The notes below the pieces were generated by a model. The model saw nothing but the letters and a program-made list of their open reading frames with translations, ran no database searches and was not told the origin of the DNA. A stretch of 64,000 bases of DNA. It comes from Phycicoccus avicenniae (GTDB taxonomy: Bacteria; Actinomycetota; Actinomycetes; Actinomycetales; Dermatophilaceae). The stretch lies in the NCBI RefSeq assembly GCF_018139485.1, contig NZ_JAGSNF010000001.1:1-64000 (forward strand), given 5' to 3'. A program made the translations under genes and the position numbers. Positions 45,344 to 53,267 of this stretch are shown here, one piece after another. The stretch's first letter is position 1. The number at the start of each line of letters is the position of its first letter.

Positions 45344-45361
45344 GCGGTCCGGGCGGACCGC
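45344..45361 (-). terminator. Hairpin after the SDR-like gene
   Basis: GCGGTCC / GGACCGC with a GGGC loop abuts the SDR stop codon on its downstream side. It is short and has no T-tract. Confidence 0.4.
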
Positions 45362-46069
45362 TCAGCGGCGTCGGCGGCGGAGGAGGACCGCGGTCCCCGT
45401 CGCGACGGCGGCCCCACCGCCGACGGCACCGGCGCGCAGCAGCCGGCGGCCCCGGTGCGCCGGCCGGTGGGCGATCCGGACGACCTCCCGCGCCACGGCG
45501 GAGACGTCGTCGTCCGGCCCCACCTGGAGGTGGTGGAGGCGGACCGGGCTGCGCTCCGTCCGCAGCTCGGCGGCGAGCGCGTCGGCGAACCCGCGCGCGG
45601 CCGCGAGCGCCCCCGCCTCCGCCGCCCGGCCCGCGGCCTCGCGCCCCGCGAGCCCGGGGACGACCTGGACGACGGTCCCGCCGCCGCGGGCCGTCATGCG
45701 CTCGAGGACGGCGAGGGTGGTGTGGGCGAGCGCGAGGTACACCTCGTCGGTCGTGACCCGCAGCCGGACCGGGTGCAGGTCCCCCGACGGGCACCCGGCG
45801 ACGGCCGGGACCGTGCCCACCCACACCTCGACCGGGCCGAGCAGCTCCTCGACCTCGTCGAGGACCAGCTCGACGGCGTCGGGATCGCGGACGTCGGCGA
45901 CGACGCGCAGGGGTGTGCGGCCACGCGTCCTGGCCCGGAGGTCCCCGACGATCAGGTCCGAGGTGGGGTCGACGACGACGGCGACCCGGTCCCCCGAGGC
46001 GGCGAGGTCACGCGCCAGGGCACGGGTGAGGTCGGCGGAGGCGCCGACGAGGACGACGACACGTGACAT
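45362..46069 (-). CDS. Degenerate SDR-like protein with C-terminal membrane anchor
   Basis: A 235-residue Rossmann-like protein of the short-chain dehydrogenase type that has lost its signatures. The nucleotide motif is VVVLVGASADLTRAL instead of T-G-x-x-x-G-x-G. The usual Y-x-x-x-K is replaced by Ala-rich sequence (AAEAGALAAARGFADALAAEL). A C-terminal hydrophobic stretch (AGAVGGGAAVATGTAVLL) followed by five Arg predicts a membrane tail. It is unlikely to be an active oxidoreductase. The C-terminal anchor suggests a scaffold or sensor role at the membrane (inference). Confidence 0.6.
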   Translation of the reverse strand: MSRVVVLVGASADLTRALARDLAASGDRVAVVVDPTSDLIVGDLRARTRGRTPLRVVADVRDPDAVELVLDEVEELLGPVEVWVGTVPAVAGCPSGDLHPVRLRVTTDEVYLALAHTTLAVLERMTARGGGTVVQVVPGLAGREAAGRAAEAGALAAARGFADALAAELRTERSPVRLHHLQVGPDDDVSAVAREVVRIAHRPAHRGRRLLRAGAVGGGAAVATGTAVLLRRRRR

Positions 46070-46291
46070 GCCGGTGTGTGCTCCCTGCTGAACGTCCGAC
46101 GGAGGCGGCCCTCGAGGGCCGCGGCCCATGGTAGGAAACGGTGCGTCGCGTCCCGGTCGTGTCCGCACCACTGTCGAAGGTCGTCCGCCTCAGGGCGCTC
46201 ACAGCAGGGCCCGCCGCCCGCCGACGCCCCGCCACCTAGAGTGGGATCCGGCCGGGCGGACCCGGACGACCACCGACGACGGACGGACGGG

Positions 46292-46789
46292 ATGGACCTC
46301 GACCTCGCGGCGCTGCTCCTGCGCCTCGCCCTCGGACCGATGCTGCTCGTGCACGGCGCGAACAAGGTGTGGGGCGGCGGCGGCCTCTCCGGCACGGCCG
46401 GCTGGTTCGAGTCGCTCGGCCTGCGCCCCGGGGCCCTGCACGCGCGGCTCGCGGCCTTCACCGAGATCGGCGCCGGCGTCCTCGTCACCGTCGGGCTGCT
46501 CACCGGCCCGGCCGCGGCCGCGTTCGTCGGGCTGATGACCGTCGCGGGCCTCACCGACCACCGCGGCAAGGGCTACTTCGTCTTCAAGGGCGGCTGGGAG
46601 TACGTCCTCCTCGTCGCGATGGCCGCCGTCGCGCTCGCCGTCCTCGGACCGGGGGCGTGGTCCCTCGACGCGGCGTTCGGCCTGCCCCTGTCGGGCGTCG
46701 TCTGGGGCGCCGTCGCGGCGGTCGGTGGCGTGCTCGCGGCCCTGGCCCTCCTCGCGGTCTTCCGGCGGCCCGCGCCCGACGGGTCCTGA
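46292..46789 (+). CDS. DoxX-family membrane protein
   Basis: A 165-residue protein with four hydrophobic segments. It opens with the DoxX-style LAALLLRLALGPMLLVHGANKVWGGGG and continues with GWFESLGLRPGALHARLAAFTEIGAGVLVTVGLLT. Function is not defined in this family; some members associate with redox or thiol proteins. Its stop overlaps the gpgS start by one base (TGATG), making it first of a four-gene operon. Confidence 0.78.
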   Translation: MDLDLAALLLRLALGPMLLVHGANKVWGGGGLSGTAGWFESLGLRPGALHARLAAFTEIGAGVLVTVGLLTGPAAAAFVGLMTVAGLTDHRGKGYFVFKGGWEYVLLVAMAAVALAVLGPGAWSLDAAFGLPLSGVVWGAVAAVGGVLAALALLAVFRRPAPDGS

Positions 46790-47715
46790 TGCCCGTCCGT
46801 CCCGTCGAGCCGGCGCGAGCGGCCGACGCCGTCCTCGCGGCCAAGGGCGCGACCCGGGTCAGCGTCGTCGTCCCCGCCCGCGACGAGGAGGACACGGTCG
46901 GCGACGTCGTCCGGGGCGTCCGTCGGGCCTGGATGGAGCAGGTCCCGCTCGTCGACGAGCTCGTCGTCGTCGACTCCGACTCCACCGACCGCACCGCCGA
47001 GGTGGCCCGCGCCGCCGGGGCCACCGTCCACGCGGCACGCGACGTCCTCCCCGACCTGCCGCCGCTGCCCGGCAAGGGCGAGGCGCTGTGGAAGTCCCTC
47101 CACGTGACGAGCGGCGACGTCCTCGTCTTCCTCGACGCCGACCTCGTCGAGTGGGGTGTCCACTTCGTCACCGGGCTCCTCGGCCCGCTGCTCACCGACC
47201 GCGACGTGGCGCTCGTCAAGGCGGTGTACGACCGCCCGCTCCTCGGGCCCGACGGGCGGGAGGTCGAGGCCGGCGGCCGGGTCACCGAGCTCGTGGCGCG
47301 CCCGCTCCTCGCGCTGCACCACCCGGAGCTCGCGGGGCTCGTCCAGCCCCTGGCGGGGGAGTGGGCCGTGCGCCGGGCGGCCTTCGAGACCGCGTCCGTC
47401 CCGGTCGGCTACGGGGTCGAGATCGCCGCCCTCGTCGACGTCGCCGCCCGCTACGGGCCGGACGCCATCGCGCAGGTCGACCTCGGCCGACGCGCGCACC
47501 GCCACCACCGGCACGACACGCTCGGGCCGATGGCCGTGCAGGTCATGGCGGCGGTCCGGTCCCGGGCCGGCGGGGAGCCCGTGCCCGAGCGGGCCGAGCT
47601 GGTCCAGTACGCCCACACGGGCGAGGGCCATCAGCCGCGCCCGCGGCTGGTCGACCTGCGCGAGCGTCCGCCCGCCGTCGAGGTCCCCGGCTACGGCGGG
47701 GGCGTCGTCCGATGA
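46789..47715 (+). CDS. gpgS: Glucosyl-3-phosphoglycerate synthase
   Basis: A 308-residue GT-A glycosyltransferase (family 2/81 style). VSVVVPARDEEDTVGDVV opens the nucleotide-binding fold. VFLDADLVEWG supplies the D-x-D metal motif. GLVQPLAGEWAVRRAAFE and VGYGVEIAALVD are GpgS hallmarks. It makes glucosyl-3-phosphoglycerate, the precursor of glucosylglycerate and methylglucose lipopolysaccharides. The next gene is a folP2-type dihydropteroate synthase overlapping by 4 nt, the same order as in mycobacteria. Confidence 0.88.
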   Translation: MPVRPVEPARAADAVLAAKGATRVSVVVPARDEEDTVGDVVRGVRRAWMEQVPLVDELVVVDSDSTDRTAEVARAAGATVHAARDVLPDLPPLPGKGEALWKSLHVTSGDVLVFLDADLVEWGVHFVTGLLGPLLTDRDVALVKAVYDRPLLGPDGREVEAGGRVTELVARPLLALHHPELAGLVQPLAGEWAVRRAAFETASVPVGYGVEIAALVDVAARYGPDAIAQVDLGRRAHRHHRHDTLGPMAVQVMAAVRSRAGGEPVPERAELVQYAHTGEGHQPRPRLVDLRERPPAVEVPGYGGGVVR

Positions 47716-48587
47716 GCACCGGAGGCCCCCTGCTGCTCGGCCGCCGCGAGTACCCGGCGACGGCCCGGCTCGTCATGGCGATCGTCAACCGCACGCCGGA
47801 CTCGTTCTACGACAAGGGCCTCACCTGGGCCGAGGACGCCGCCCTCGACCGGGTCCGCCAGGTCGTCGACGAGGGGGCGGACCTCGTCGACATCGGCGGC
47901 ATCAAGGCCGCCCCCGGGGTCGAGGTCGACGCGGCCGAGGAGAAGCGCCGGGTCGTGGGCTTCGTCGAGCAGGTCCGGTCCGAGTTCCCGGACCTCGTCA
48001 TCAGCGTCGACACGTGGCGCAGCGAGGTCGCCCGGGCGGTCTGCGAGGTCGGGGCGGACGTCATCAACGACGCCTGGGGAGGCGCCGACCCCGGTCTGCC
48101 GGCCGTCGCCGCCGAGTTCGGGGCCTCCCTCGTGTGCACCCACACGGGCGGGGTGACGCCGCGCACCCGGCCGCACCGGATCGAGTACGACGACGTCGTC
48201 GACGACGCGCGGCGCTCGCTGCTCGCGCAGGCCGAGCGGGCCGAGGCGGCGGGTGTCGACCGGCGCCGCGTCGTCATCGACCCCGCGCACGACTTCGGCA
48301 AGAACACCTGGCACAGCCTCGAGGTGACCCGTCGGCTCGAGGAGCTGACGGCGCTCGGCCGCCCGGTGCTCGTCTCGCTGTCGAACAAGGACTTCGTCGG
48401 GGAGGCGCTGGACCGGCCCGTCGGGGAACGACTCACCGGCACCCTGGCCGCCACCGCGCTGTGCGCCTGGAAGGGGGCGCAGGTCTACCGGGTGCACGAG
48501 GCCCCGCAGACCCGGCAGGTCCTCGACCTCGTGTCCGTCGTCGCCGGCGACCTGCCGCCGGCCCGCACCGTCCGGGGTCTCGCGTGA
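47712..48587 (+). CDS. folP2: Dihydropteroate synthase-like protein, FolP2 type
   Basis: A 291-residue TIM barrel of the pterin-binding family. The first signature is present in altered form (MAIVNRTPDSFYDKG). The second loop reads DIGGIKAAPGVEV rather than the canonical G-G-E-S-T-R-P. Downstream blocks (SVDTWRSEVARAV, VINDAWGG, IDPAHDFGKN) are recognisable. Mycobacterial FolP2, which shares this neighbour, is reported not to act as a normal dihydropteroate synthase, so canonical folate activity is doubtful here. It overlaps gpgS by 4 nt. Confidence 0.8.
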   Translation: MSTGGPLLLGRREYPATARLVMAIVNRTPDSFYDKGLTWAEDAALDRVRQVVDEGADLVDIGGIKAAPGVEVDAAEEKRRVVGFVEQVRSEFPDLVISVDTWRSEVARAVCEVGADVINDAWGGADPGLPAVAAEFGASLVCTHTGGVTPRTRPHRIEYDDVVDDARRSLLAQAERAEAAGVDRRRVVIDPAHDFGKNTWHSLEVTRRLEELTALGRPVLVSLSNKDFVGEALDRPVGERLTGTLAATALCAWKGAQVYRVHEAPQTRQVLDLVSVVAGDLPPARTVRGLA

Positions 48588-49210
48588 CCGGGTCGCTCGT
48601 CGTCGTCCCGTCGGCGCCGCTCCTGCTCCCCGAGTACACGGGCCGGCTGGACGCCGGGGCGGACCTGCGACGGTCCGCCGTCGAGGCGGTGGCCGCCGCG
48701 ACCGACGCCGACGGCACCGACGCCGTGCTCCTCGTCGTCGCGACCGACCGCGAGCCGCGCACGACCCGGTCACCGCTCGGCGAGCGCGTGGGGCGACACC
48801 TCGCGGACCTCGCGGGGGTCTCCGTCGCGGGGGTCGTCACGGTGGCCTGGGACGCGTCGGTCGACGACTGCCGCGAGCTCGGCCGCGAGGAGGCAGCGGG
48901 GCCGTCCCCGACCCTCGTCGTCGTCGCCGACGGCAGCGCCCGGCGCAGCGAGAAGGCCCCCGGCCACCTCGACGACCGGGCCGCGGGGTTCGACGACGCC
49001 CTCGTCGCCGCGCTGCGCGACGCCGACCTCGAGGCGGTGCTCCGACTCGACCCCGGGCTCGCGGCCGACCTGCTCGCCCACGGGCGGGCCCCCCTCCAGG
49101 TGGGCGCCGCGACGCTGGTCGCCCGGGAGGGTGAGGTGACGTGCGCGGGGGTCGCCGTCGACGACGCCTTCGGGGTGCTCCACGTCGTGGCCCGGCTCGC
49201 GCTCGCCTGA
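48584..49210 (+). CDS. Conserved actinobacterial protein, extradiol dioxygenase-like fold
   Basis: A 208-residue protein starting with SLVVVPSAPLLLPEYTG, the style of actinobacterial proteins annotated as having a class III extradiol dioxygenase subunit B-like fold. The metal ligands expected of an active dioxygenase are not obvious, so I do not assign a reaction. The GTG overlaps the folP2 stop by 4 nt. It ends the doxX-gpgS-folP2 operon and is followed by a strong terminator. Confidence 0.5.
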   Translation: MTGSLVVVPSAPLLLPEYTGRLDAGADLRRSAVEAVAAATDADGTDAVLLVVATDREPRTTRSPLGERVGRHLADLAGVSVAGVVTVAWDASVDDCRELGREEAAGPSPTLVVVADGSARRSEKAPGHLDDRAAGFDDALVAALRDADLEAVLRLDPGLAADLLAHGRAPLQVGAATLVAREGEVTCAGVAVDDAFGVLHVVARLALA

Positions 49211-49241
49211 CGGCACCCGTCGGTCCCGCCGGCGGACGGAC

Positions 49242-49273
49242 GACGGCCCCGCGGCCGGAGCCGCGGGGCCGTC
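49242..49273. terminator. Terminator hairpin of the gpgS operon
   Basis: A perfect 14-bp stem (GACGGCCCCGCGGC / GCCGCGGGGCCGTC) with loop CGGA lies 31 nt after the operon stop and 35 nt before the converging CHRD gene, so it may serve both. Confidence 0.8.
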
Positions 49274-49307
49274 TGCCCGTCCCACCCGGTGACGGGCGAT
49301 CCGGGGG

Positions 49308-49958
49308 TCAGTTCGCGATGCCGCCGCAGAGGACGGGGATCGTCGCCTCGAGCGGTGCGGCGTCGGTGAGCGAGGACGGACCGGCCTCGAAGTCGTAGGC
49401 GCCGTTGCCGTTGATGTCGATGCCGTGGACGACGACCTGGACGGTGTCGGCGTTGGCGAGCGCGGCGTCCTGCGAGAAGGTGCGGGTGTACTCGAGGGTC
49501 CCGTCCTCGTCGGCGACGGCGAACCGGTCGAGCGCGAGCGCGCTGGCGGCGGAGATGTCGCCGGTCGTCGTGAGCGAGGTGAGGATGCCGCCGTAGCTCG
49601 GGATGCCCTCGACGACCGTGACGTAGCCGTCACCGTCGGCGTCCTGTGCCGGGCCGGGGCAGCCCATGTCGGTGCTCGGCCCGTCGACCCCGTGCAGGTG
49701 CATGGCGTGCGGGGCGTTCGGCATGAGTCCGGAGGCGGTGACCTTGACCTGGACCTTGCCGTTCGGCAGGGCCTTGACCCGGGTGGACCCGGTGGCCTGG
49801 CTGTTCGGGACCGACTCGGCCTGGACCGGGTCGAGCGAGTACGAGTAGCTCGCCACCCTGGGCGAGGGGTTGCCGTCGTGCGCGGCCTGGGCGGCGCCGG
49901 CCGTGACGAGCGAGAGTGCCGCGGCGGCACCGAGAGCGATGGGGGCGGTGGCCTTCAT
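49308..49958 (-). CDS. Secreted CHRD-domain-like protein
   Basis: A 216-residue exported protein. A Sec signal peptide (MKATAPIALGAAAALSLVTA) ends near AAQA. The mature part has a CHRD/superoxide-dismutase-like beta pattern: VKVTASGLMPNAPHAMHLHGVDGP, YGGILTSLTTTGDIS and VQVVVHGIDINGNGAYDF. The H-x-H pair and two cysteines are seen, but no full metal set can be assigned. An AGGAGG lies 5 nt before the ATG. The function of such proteins is unknown. It is divergent from the ArsR gene. Confidence 0.7.
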   Translation of the reverse strand: MKATAPIALGAAAALSLVTAGAAQAAHDGNPSPRVASYSYSLDPVQAESVPNSQATGSTRVKALPNGKVQVKVTASGLMPNAPHAMHLHGVDGPSTDMGCPGPAQDADGDGYVTVVEGIPSYGGILTSLTTTGDISAASALALDRFAVADEDGTLEYTRTFSQDAALANADTVQVVVHGIDINGNGAYDFEAGPSSLTDAAPLEATIPVLCGGIAN

Positions 49959-50053
49959 GAGGTCCTCCTGGGGTTTCCCTGCGGGTCGGACGGCAGCATC
50001 GGTGGTGCCGTCCCGCGGAGGGTTCGACGTGGTCCGGCCAGCGGATTGTTCTC

Positions 50054-50071
50054 ATCAATGTGACAGTTGAT
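50054..50071. promoter_or_regulatory. ArsR-type dyad in an AT-rich promoter
   Basis: ATCAA (50054-50058) and TTGAT (50067-50071) flank TGTGACAG. The surrounding 50041-50094 is unusually AT-rich for this genome, as expected of a promoter. It lies 23 nt before the ArsR start and suits autoregulation. Confidence 0.4.
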
Positions 50072-50094
50072 AAACTATTTGGTTGAATACAACG

Positions 50095-50436
50095 GTGAGC
50101 ACCGACGACGAGCTCGTGGACCGCGGCTTCGCGGCCCTCGCCGACCCGGTCCGGCGCGCGATCGTCGCCCGGCTCGGCCGGGGGCCGGCCACGGTCGGCG
50201 AGCTCGCCGCACCCTTCGAGATCTCCGTCCAGGCGGTCTCGAAGCACGTCCAGGTCCTCGAGCACGCGGGCCTGGTCACCAAGGGACGGCAGGCGCAGCG
50301 TCGCCCCGTCCGCCTCGAGCCCGCCGCCCTCGAACGCCTCACGGCGTGGATCGACGGCCACCGGCTCCTCGCCGAGCAGCGCTACCGACGGCTCGACGCC
50401 GTGCTCGGCGACCCATCCCGCAGGAGAGACACATGA
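50095..50436 (+). CDS. ArsR-family transcriptional regulator
   Basis: A 113-residue winged-helix repressor: FAALADPVRRAIVARLGRGPATVGELAAPFEISVQAVSKHVQVLEHAGLV. It lacks the metal-binding cysteine motif of metal sensors and belongs to the group paired with SRPBCC proteins. I take the GTG at 50095; a TTG 12 nt earlier is less likely. Its stop overlaps the SRPBCC ATG by 4 nt, so the two are co-translated. Confidence 0.85.
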   Translation: MSTDDELVDRGFAALADPVRRAIVARLGRGPATVGELAAPFEISVQAVSKHVQVLEHAGLVTKGRQAQRRPVRLEPAALERLTAWIDGHRLLAEQRYRRLDAVLGDPSRRRDT

Positions 50437-50912
50437 GCAAAGCACTGCACCTCGACGTCCCGGCCGGCGTGCCGTGGATCGACTTCACCCGCGAGTTCGA
50501 CGCCCCCGTCGCGGCCCTCTTCGCCGCCCACACCGACGCCGACCTCGTCCGCCGCTGGCTCGGCCCGCACGGCTACGAGATGGAGGTCCCGCTCTGGGAC
50601 TGCGTCCAGGGCGGCGCCTACCGCTACGTCCACCGCGACCCGAAGGGCCACGAGTACGCCTTCCGCGGGACCTTCCACACCGTCCGCCAGGACGAGCTCG
50701 TCGTCCAGACCTTCGAGTTCGAGGGGATGCCCGACCAGGTGGCGCTGGAGTTCCTCGGCTTCGAGGACCTCGGGGACAACCGCTCGCGGCTCACCGGCCG
50801 CAGCCTGGGCCGGACCGTCGAGGGACGGGACGAGATGGTCGCCGGCGGGATGGAGTCCGGGATGACGGACGGCTACGTCAAGCTCGACGCCCTCCTCGCC
50901 GAGCGGCGCTGA
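50433..50912 (+). CDS. SRPBCC (AHSA1-like) domain protein
   Basis: A 159-residue START/AHA1-like fold. FTREFDAPVAALFAAHTDADLVRRWLGPHGYEM and YAFRGTFHTVRQDELVVQTFEFEGMP give the helix-grip pattern, and the C-terminal helix has GGMESGMTDGYVKLDALL. These proteins bind hydrophobic ligands and are routinely encoded with an ArsR repressor, which may sense the same ligand. It overlaps the ArsR gene by 4 nt. Confidence 0.83.
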   Translation: MSKALHLDVPAGVPWIDFTREFDAPVAALFAAHTDADLVRRWLGPHGYEMEVPLWDCVQGGAYRYVHRDPKGHEYAFRGTFHTVRQDELVVQTFEFEGMPDQVALEFLGFEDLGDNRSRLTGRSLGRTVEGRDEMVAGGMESGMTDGYVKLDALLAERR

Positions 50913-50917
50913 CGGCC

Positions 50918-51343
50918 GTGGACTGGACCCTCGAGGTCGTCGTCCTGCCCGTGTCCGACGTCGACGCGGCGGTCGCGTTCTACCGGGACGCGGTCGGGTT
51001 CCACCTCGACCACGACACCGACACCCCGGGTGGCCGCGTCGCCCAGCTGACCCCCCGCGGCTCGGGGTGCTCGGTCGTCGTCGGCACGCTGCCGACCCTG
51101 ACGCGGATGGCCCCGGGGTCGCTCCAGGGGCTCCAGCTCGTCGTGTCCGACGCCGAGGCCGCGCGGGCCGAGCTCGTGGGCCGCGGCGTCGAGTGCGACG
51201 AGATCTTCGCCTTCGACGACGAGCGGGACGGCTCGACGTTCTTCGGGTTCCGCGACCCCGACGGGAACGGCTGGGCCGTCCAGCAGCTGCGGGCGCGGGC
51301 CGACCGACCCCTCCTGGGTCCCCGCTCGGAGGACGGCGGCTGA
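50918..51343 (+). CDS. VOC (glyoxalase/bleomycin-resistance) superfamily protein
   Basis: A 141-residue VOC protein. The paired beta-alpha-beta motifs are visible in VVVLPVSDVDAAVAFYRDAVGFHLDHD and LVVSDAEAARAELVGRGVECDEI..FFGFRDPDGNGW. Members bind a metal and a small ligand in dioxygenases, glyoxalases or antibiotic-binding proteins. It begins 5 nt after the SRPBCC stop at a GTG, completing an ArsR-SRPBCC-VOC operon. No substrate is assignable. Confidence 0.8.
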   Translation: MDWTLEVVVLPVSDVDAAVAFYRDAVGFHLDHDTDTPGGRVAQLTPRGSGCSVVVGTLPTLTRMAPGSLQGLQLVVSDAEAARAELVGRGVECDEIFAFDDERDGSTFFGFRDPDGNGWAVQQLRARADRPLLGPRSEDGG

Positions 51344-51375
51344 CGGCGGGGGCGTCCCGGCGGTCGCCGTCCCGC

Positions 51376-51573
51376 TCAGCGGCCGCCGCCCGGGTCCTCC
51401 ACGGCCTCCCGAGCCGCGGACGCCCGGTCGCGGAGCCGGTCGCGGACCTCGTCGGGCGAGTAGGCGCGGCGGGTGCGCTCGTCGCGGGTCACGAGGACAC
51501 CGGTCGCGACGACACCCGCGGCGCCGGCGACGCCGAGCAGCTTCCACATCCGGTTGCGGTCCACGTCCGTCAC
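51376..51573 (-). CDS. Small membrane-anchored hypothetical protein
   Basis: About 65 residues: a short basic start (DRNRMWKLLG), one hydrophobic segment (GVAGAAGVVATGVLV), then a charged helix (RTRRAYSPDEVRDRLRDRASAAREAVE). GTG starts at 51573 or 51564 are both possible. The first directly follows TAGGGT, which suggests a leaderless transcript. Function is unknown; the layout is like many small actinobacterial membrane proteins. Confidence 0.5.
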   Translation of the reverse strand: MTDVDRNRMWKLLGVAGAAGVVATGVLVTRDERTRRAYSPDEVRDRLRDRASAAREAVEDPGGGR

Positions 51574-51604
51574 CCTAGCGACGGGCCCCGGCAGACTGAC
51601 CCGC

Positions 51605-52279
51605 ATGGCGCGCACCGAGCACCCGACCGTCCCGTTCGACGAGGCCGTCTCCGCGACCCGGACGGGCGACCTCTGGATCTTCCGCGGCGGCACCGTCGCG
51701 GACCGGGTCATCCAGACGGCGAGCAACGCGCCGGTCAACCACGTCGGGATGGCGCTGGTCCTCGACGACCTGCCGCCGTTCATGTGGCACGCCGAGCTCG
51801 GTCGCTCGATGCGCGACCAGTGGACCGGTGACCACCACCGCGGGGTGCAGCTGCACGACCTCGCCGAGGCCGTGACGACGTGGCAGGTCCGCTACGGCCA
51901 ACGGGCCTGGCTGCGCCAGCTCGAGCCGGCCGCGGGCCGGGGCGAGGAGGACGCGGCGCTGCGGGCCGTGGCCCGGCTGGACGGGGTGTCCTTCCCGTCC
52001 TCGGTCCGCCTCGGCTGGCGGTGGCTGCGCGGCCGGGACGCGCACCTGTCCCGCCGGGCGGGGGAGCGCAAGGGCCTGCGCCCCGAGGACGCGTACTGCG
52101 CCGAGGTCGTCGCCGCCACGCTCGAGGAGATGGGCGTCCTCACCGGGGACGTCCCGACGAACTGGTACGACCCGGGACGCTTCTGGAGCGGTGACTCGCT
52201 GCCCCTGGCCGACGGCTGGACCTACGGGCGTGAGGTGGAGGTGGCGGCACCCGCGGGCGGGTCCGGGGCCGCCGACTGA
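51605..52279 (+). CDS. YiiX/NlpC-P60-like permuted papain-fold protein
   Basis: A 224-residue cytoplasmic protein. It carries GDLWIFRGGTVADRVIQTASNAPVNHVGMAL with candidate catalytic His46, and later AYCAEVVAATLEEMGVL with candidate Cys165. The His-before-Cys order is that of permuted papain-like enzymes (YiiX/YebB, poxvirus G6R type), which are amidase, peptidase or acyltransferase-like. The substrate is unknown. It is divergent from the small membrane protein. Confidence 0.6.
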   Translation: MARTEHPTVPFDEAVSATRTGDLWIFRGGTVADRVIQTASNAPVNHVGMALVLDDLPPFMWHAELGRSMRDQWTGDHHRGVQLHDLAEAVTTWQVRYGQRAWLRQLEPAAGRGEEDAALRAVARLDGVSFPSSVRLGWRWLRGRDAHLSRRAGERKGLRPEDAYCAEVVAATLEEMGVLTGDVPTNWYDPGRFWSGDSLPLADGWTYGREVEVAAPAGGSGAAD

Positions 52280-52353
52280 CCGGGCCCGGTCGTCGGGGTC
52301 CGGTCGTCGCGGGCGTGGGGGCGGCGCCGTCGGCGTATCGGCGGGTCGGCGGG

Positions 52354-52692
52354 TCAGCGACCGCGACGACGGGCCCACGGCAGGGCCACCACGACGACGC
52401 CGAGGGCGAGGGAGACCGCGCCCGCGAACAGCGCCCACAGCAGGCACCAGGCGACCACCGCCAGGCCCTCCCAGATGACCGACGCGTACTCGACGTCGGG
52501 CAGCCGGTCGGACGCGAGCCAGCCCCCCGCGATCGCGCCGAGGCTCGTGAGCACCATGAGGACGAGCGTGACGCCCGCGGCCCGGGCCATCGAGCCGACC
52601 CCGGGGCCACCGGTGCGGTGGTCCGCGGAGGCCTCGTGCGGGGGCGCGAGCTCGTCGAGGAGGTCGGGCCGGCCGAGGTCGTCGGAGCGCAT
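52354..52692 (-). CDS. Small two-helix membrane protein, hypothetical
   Basis: A 112-residue protein. A hydrophilic N-terminus of ~35 residues is followed by two membrane segments (AGVTLVLMVLTSLGAIAGGWLA and LAVVAWCLLWALFAGAVSLALGVVVVAL) and an Arg-rich tail (WARRRGR). I do not recognise a family. It stands alone on the minus strand. Confidence 0.55.
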   Translation of the reverse strand: MRSDDLGRPDLLDELAPPHEASADHRTGGPGVGSMARAAGVTLVLMVLTSLGAIAGGWLASDRLPDVEYASVIWEGLAVVAWCLLWALFAGAVSLALGVVVVALPWARRRGR

Positions 52693-52839
52693 GAGGACCG
52701 AGCATACGGACCGTGCCCTCGCGTGCTCCCCGCGCTCGTCCTAGGCTGGTCCCCGGTCGACCGTTCGGGCGTGGCCACGCCGCCCCCGTCGGCCGACCCC
52801 CGCCGGGACCGAGGGCCCACGGGTCCGGCGGACCTCGGA

Positions 52840-52869
52840 GGCCGCCCGCTCGACGATGCGCGGGCGGCC
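52840..52869. terminator. Terminator downstream of the crcB pair
   Basis: GGCCGCCCGC (52840-52849) pairs with GCGGGCGGCC (52860-52869), loop TCGACGAT, followed by TT on the plus strand. It sits 39 nt past the crcB stop on the minus strand. The rest of 52693-52907 shows no gene. Confidence 0.6.
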
Positions 52870-52907
52870 TTCCCCGCGTCGGGCGGCGCGGTCCGGGCGG
52901 CGACCGG

Positions 52908-53267
52908 TCAGCGCCCGAGGACCCAGCCCGCGGCGGCGGCGCCGAGCCCGAGGACGAGCGACCCGGCGACGAGCCCGGCCGCGGCCCGCCGGCCGTCGTC
53001 CTCCGCGACCTCCCGGACCTCGAGGGCGAGGCTGCTGAACGTCGTGAAGGCACCGCAGAACCCCGTCCCGCCGACGGCGAGCCACCCGTGCCCCGCCCCG
53101 CCGCCGACGAGCAGGCCGAGGACGAACGAGCCCGCCACGTTGACGACGAGCGTGCCGACCGGGGCGCCGACCGCGAACCGCTGCCGGACCCAGTGGCCCA
53201 CGAGCATCCTGGCGGGCGCCCCCACAGCGGCCCCGACCGCGACGAGCAGCGCGTCGGCAGCGGTCAC
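52908..53267 (-). CDS. crcB: Fluoride channel subunit CrcB (second copy)
   Basis: A 119-residue Fluc/CrcB protein with four hydrophobic segments. Family motifs are GAPARMLVGHWV, TLVVNVAGSFVLGLL and the GFCGAFTTFSSLALE track that lines the fluoride path. It exports fluoride passively. The GTG start overlaps the stop of the first crcB by 4 nt. Tandem crcB genes usually form a heterodimeric channel. Confidence 0.88.
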   Translation of the reverse strand: MTAADALLVAVGAAVGAPARMLVGHWVRQRFAVGAPVGTLVVNVAGSFVLGLLVGGGAGHGWLAVGGTGFCGAFTTFSSLALEVREVAEDDGRRAAAGLVAGSLVLGLGAAAAGWVLGR

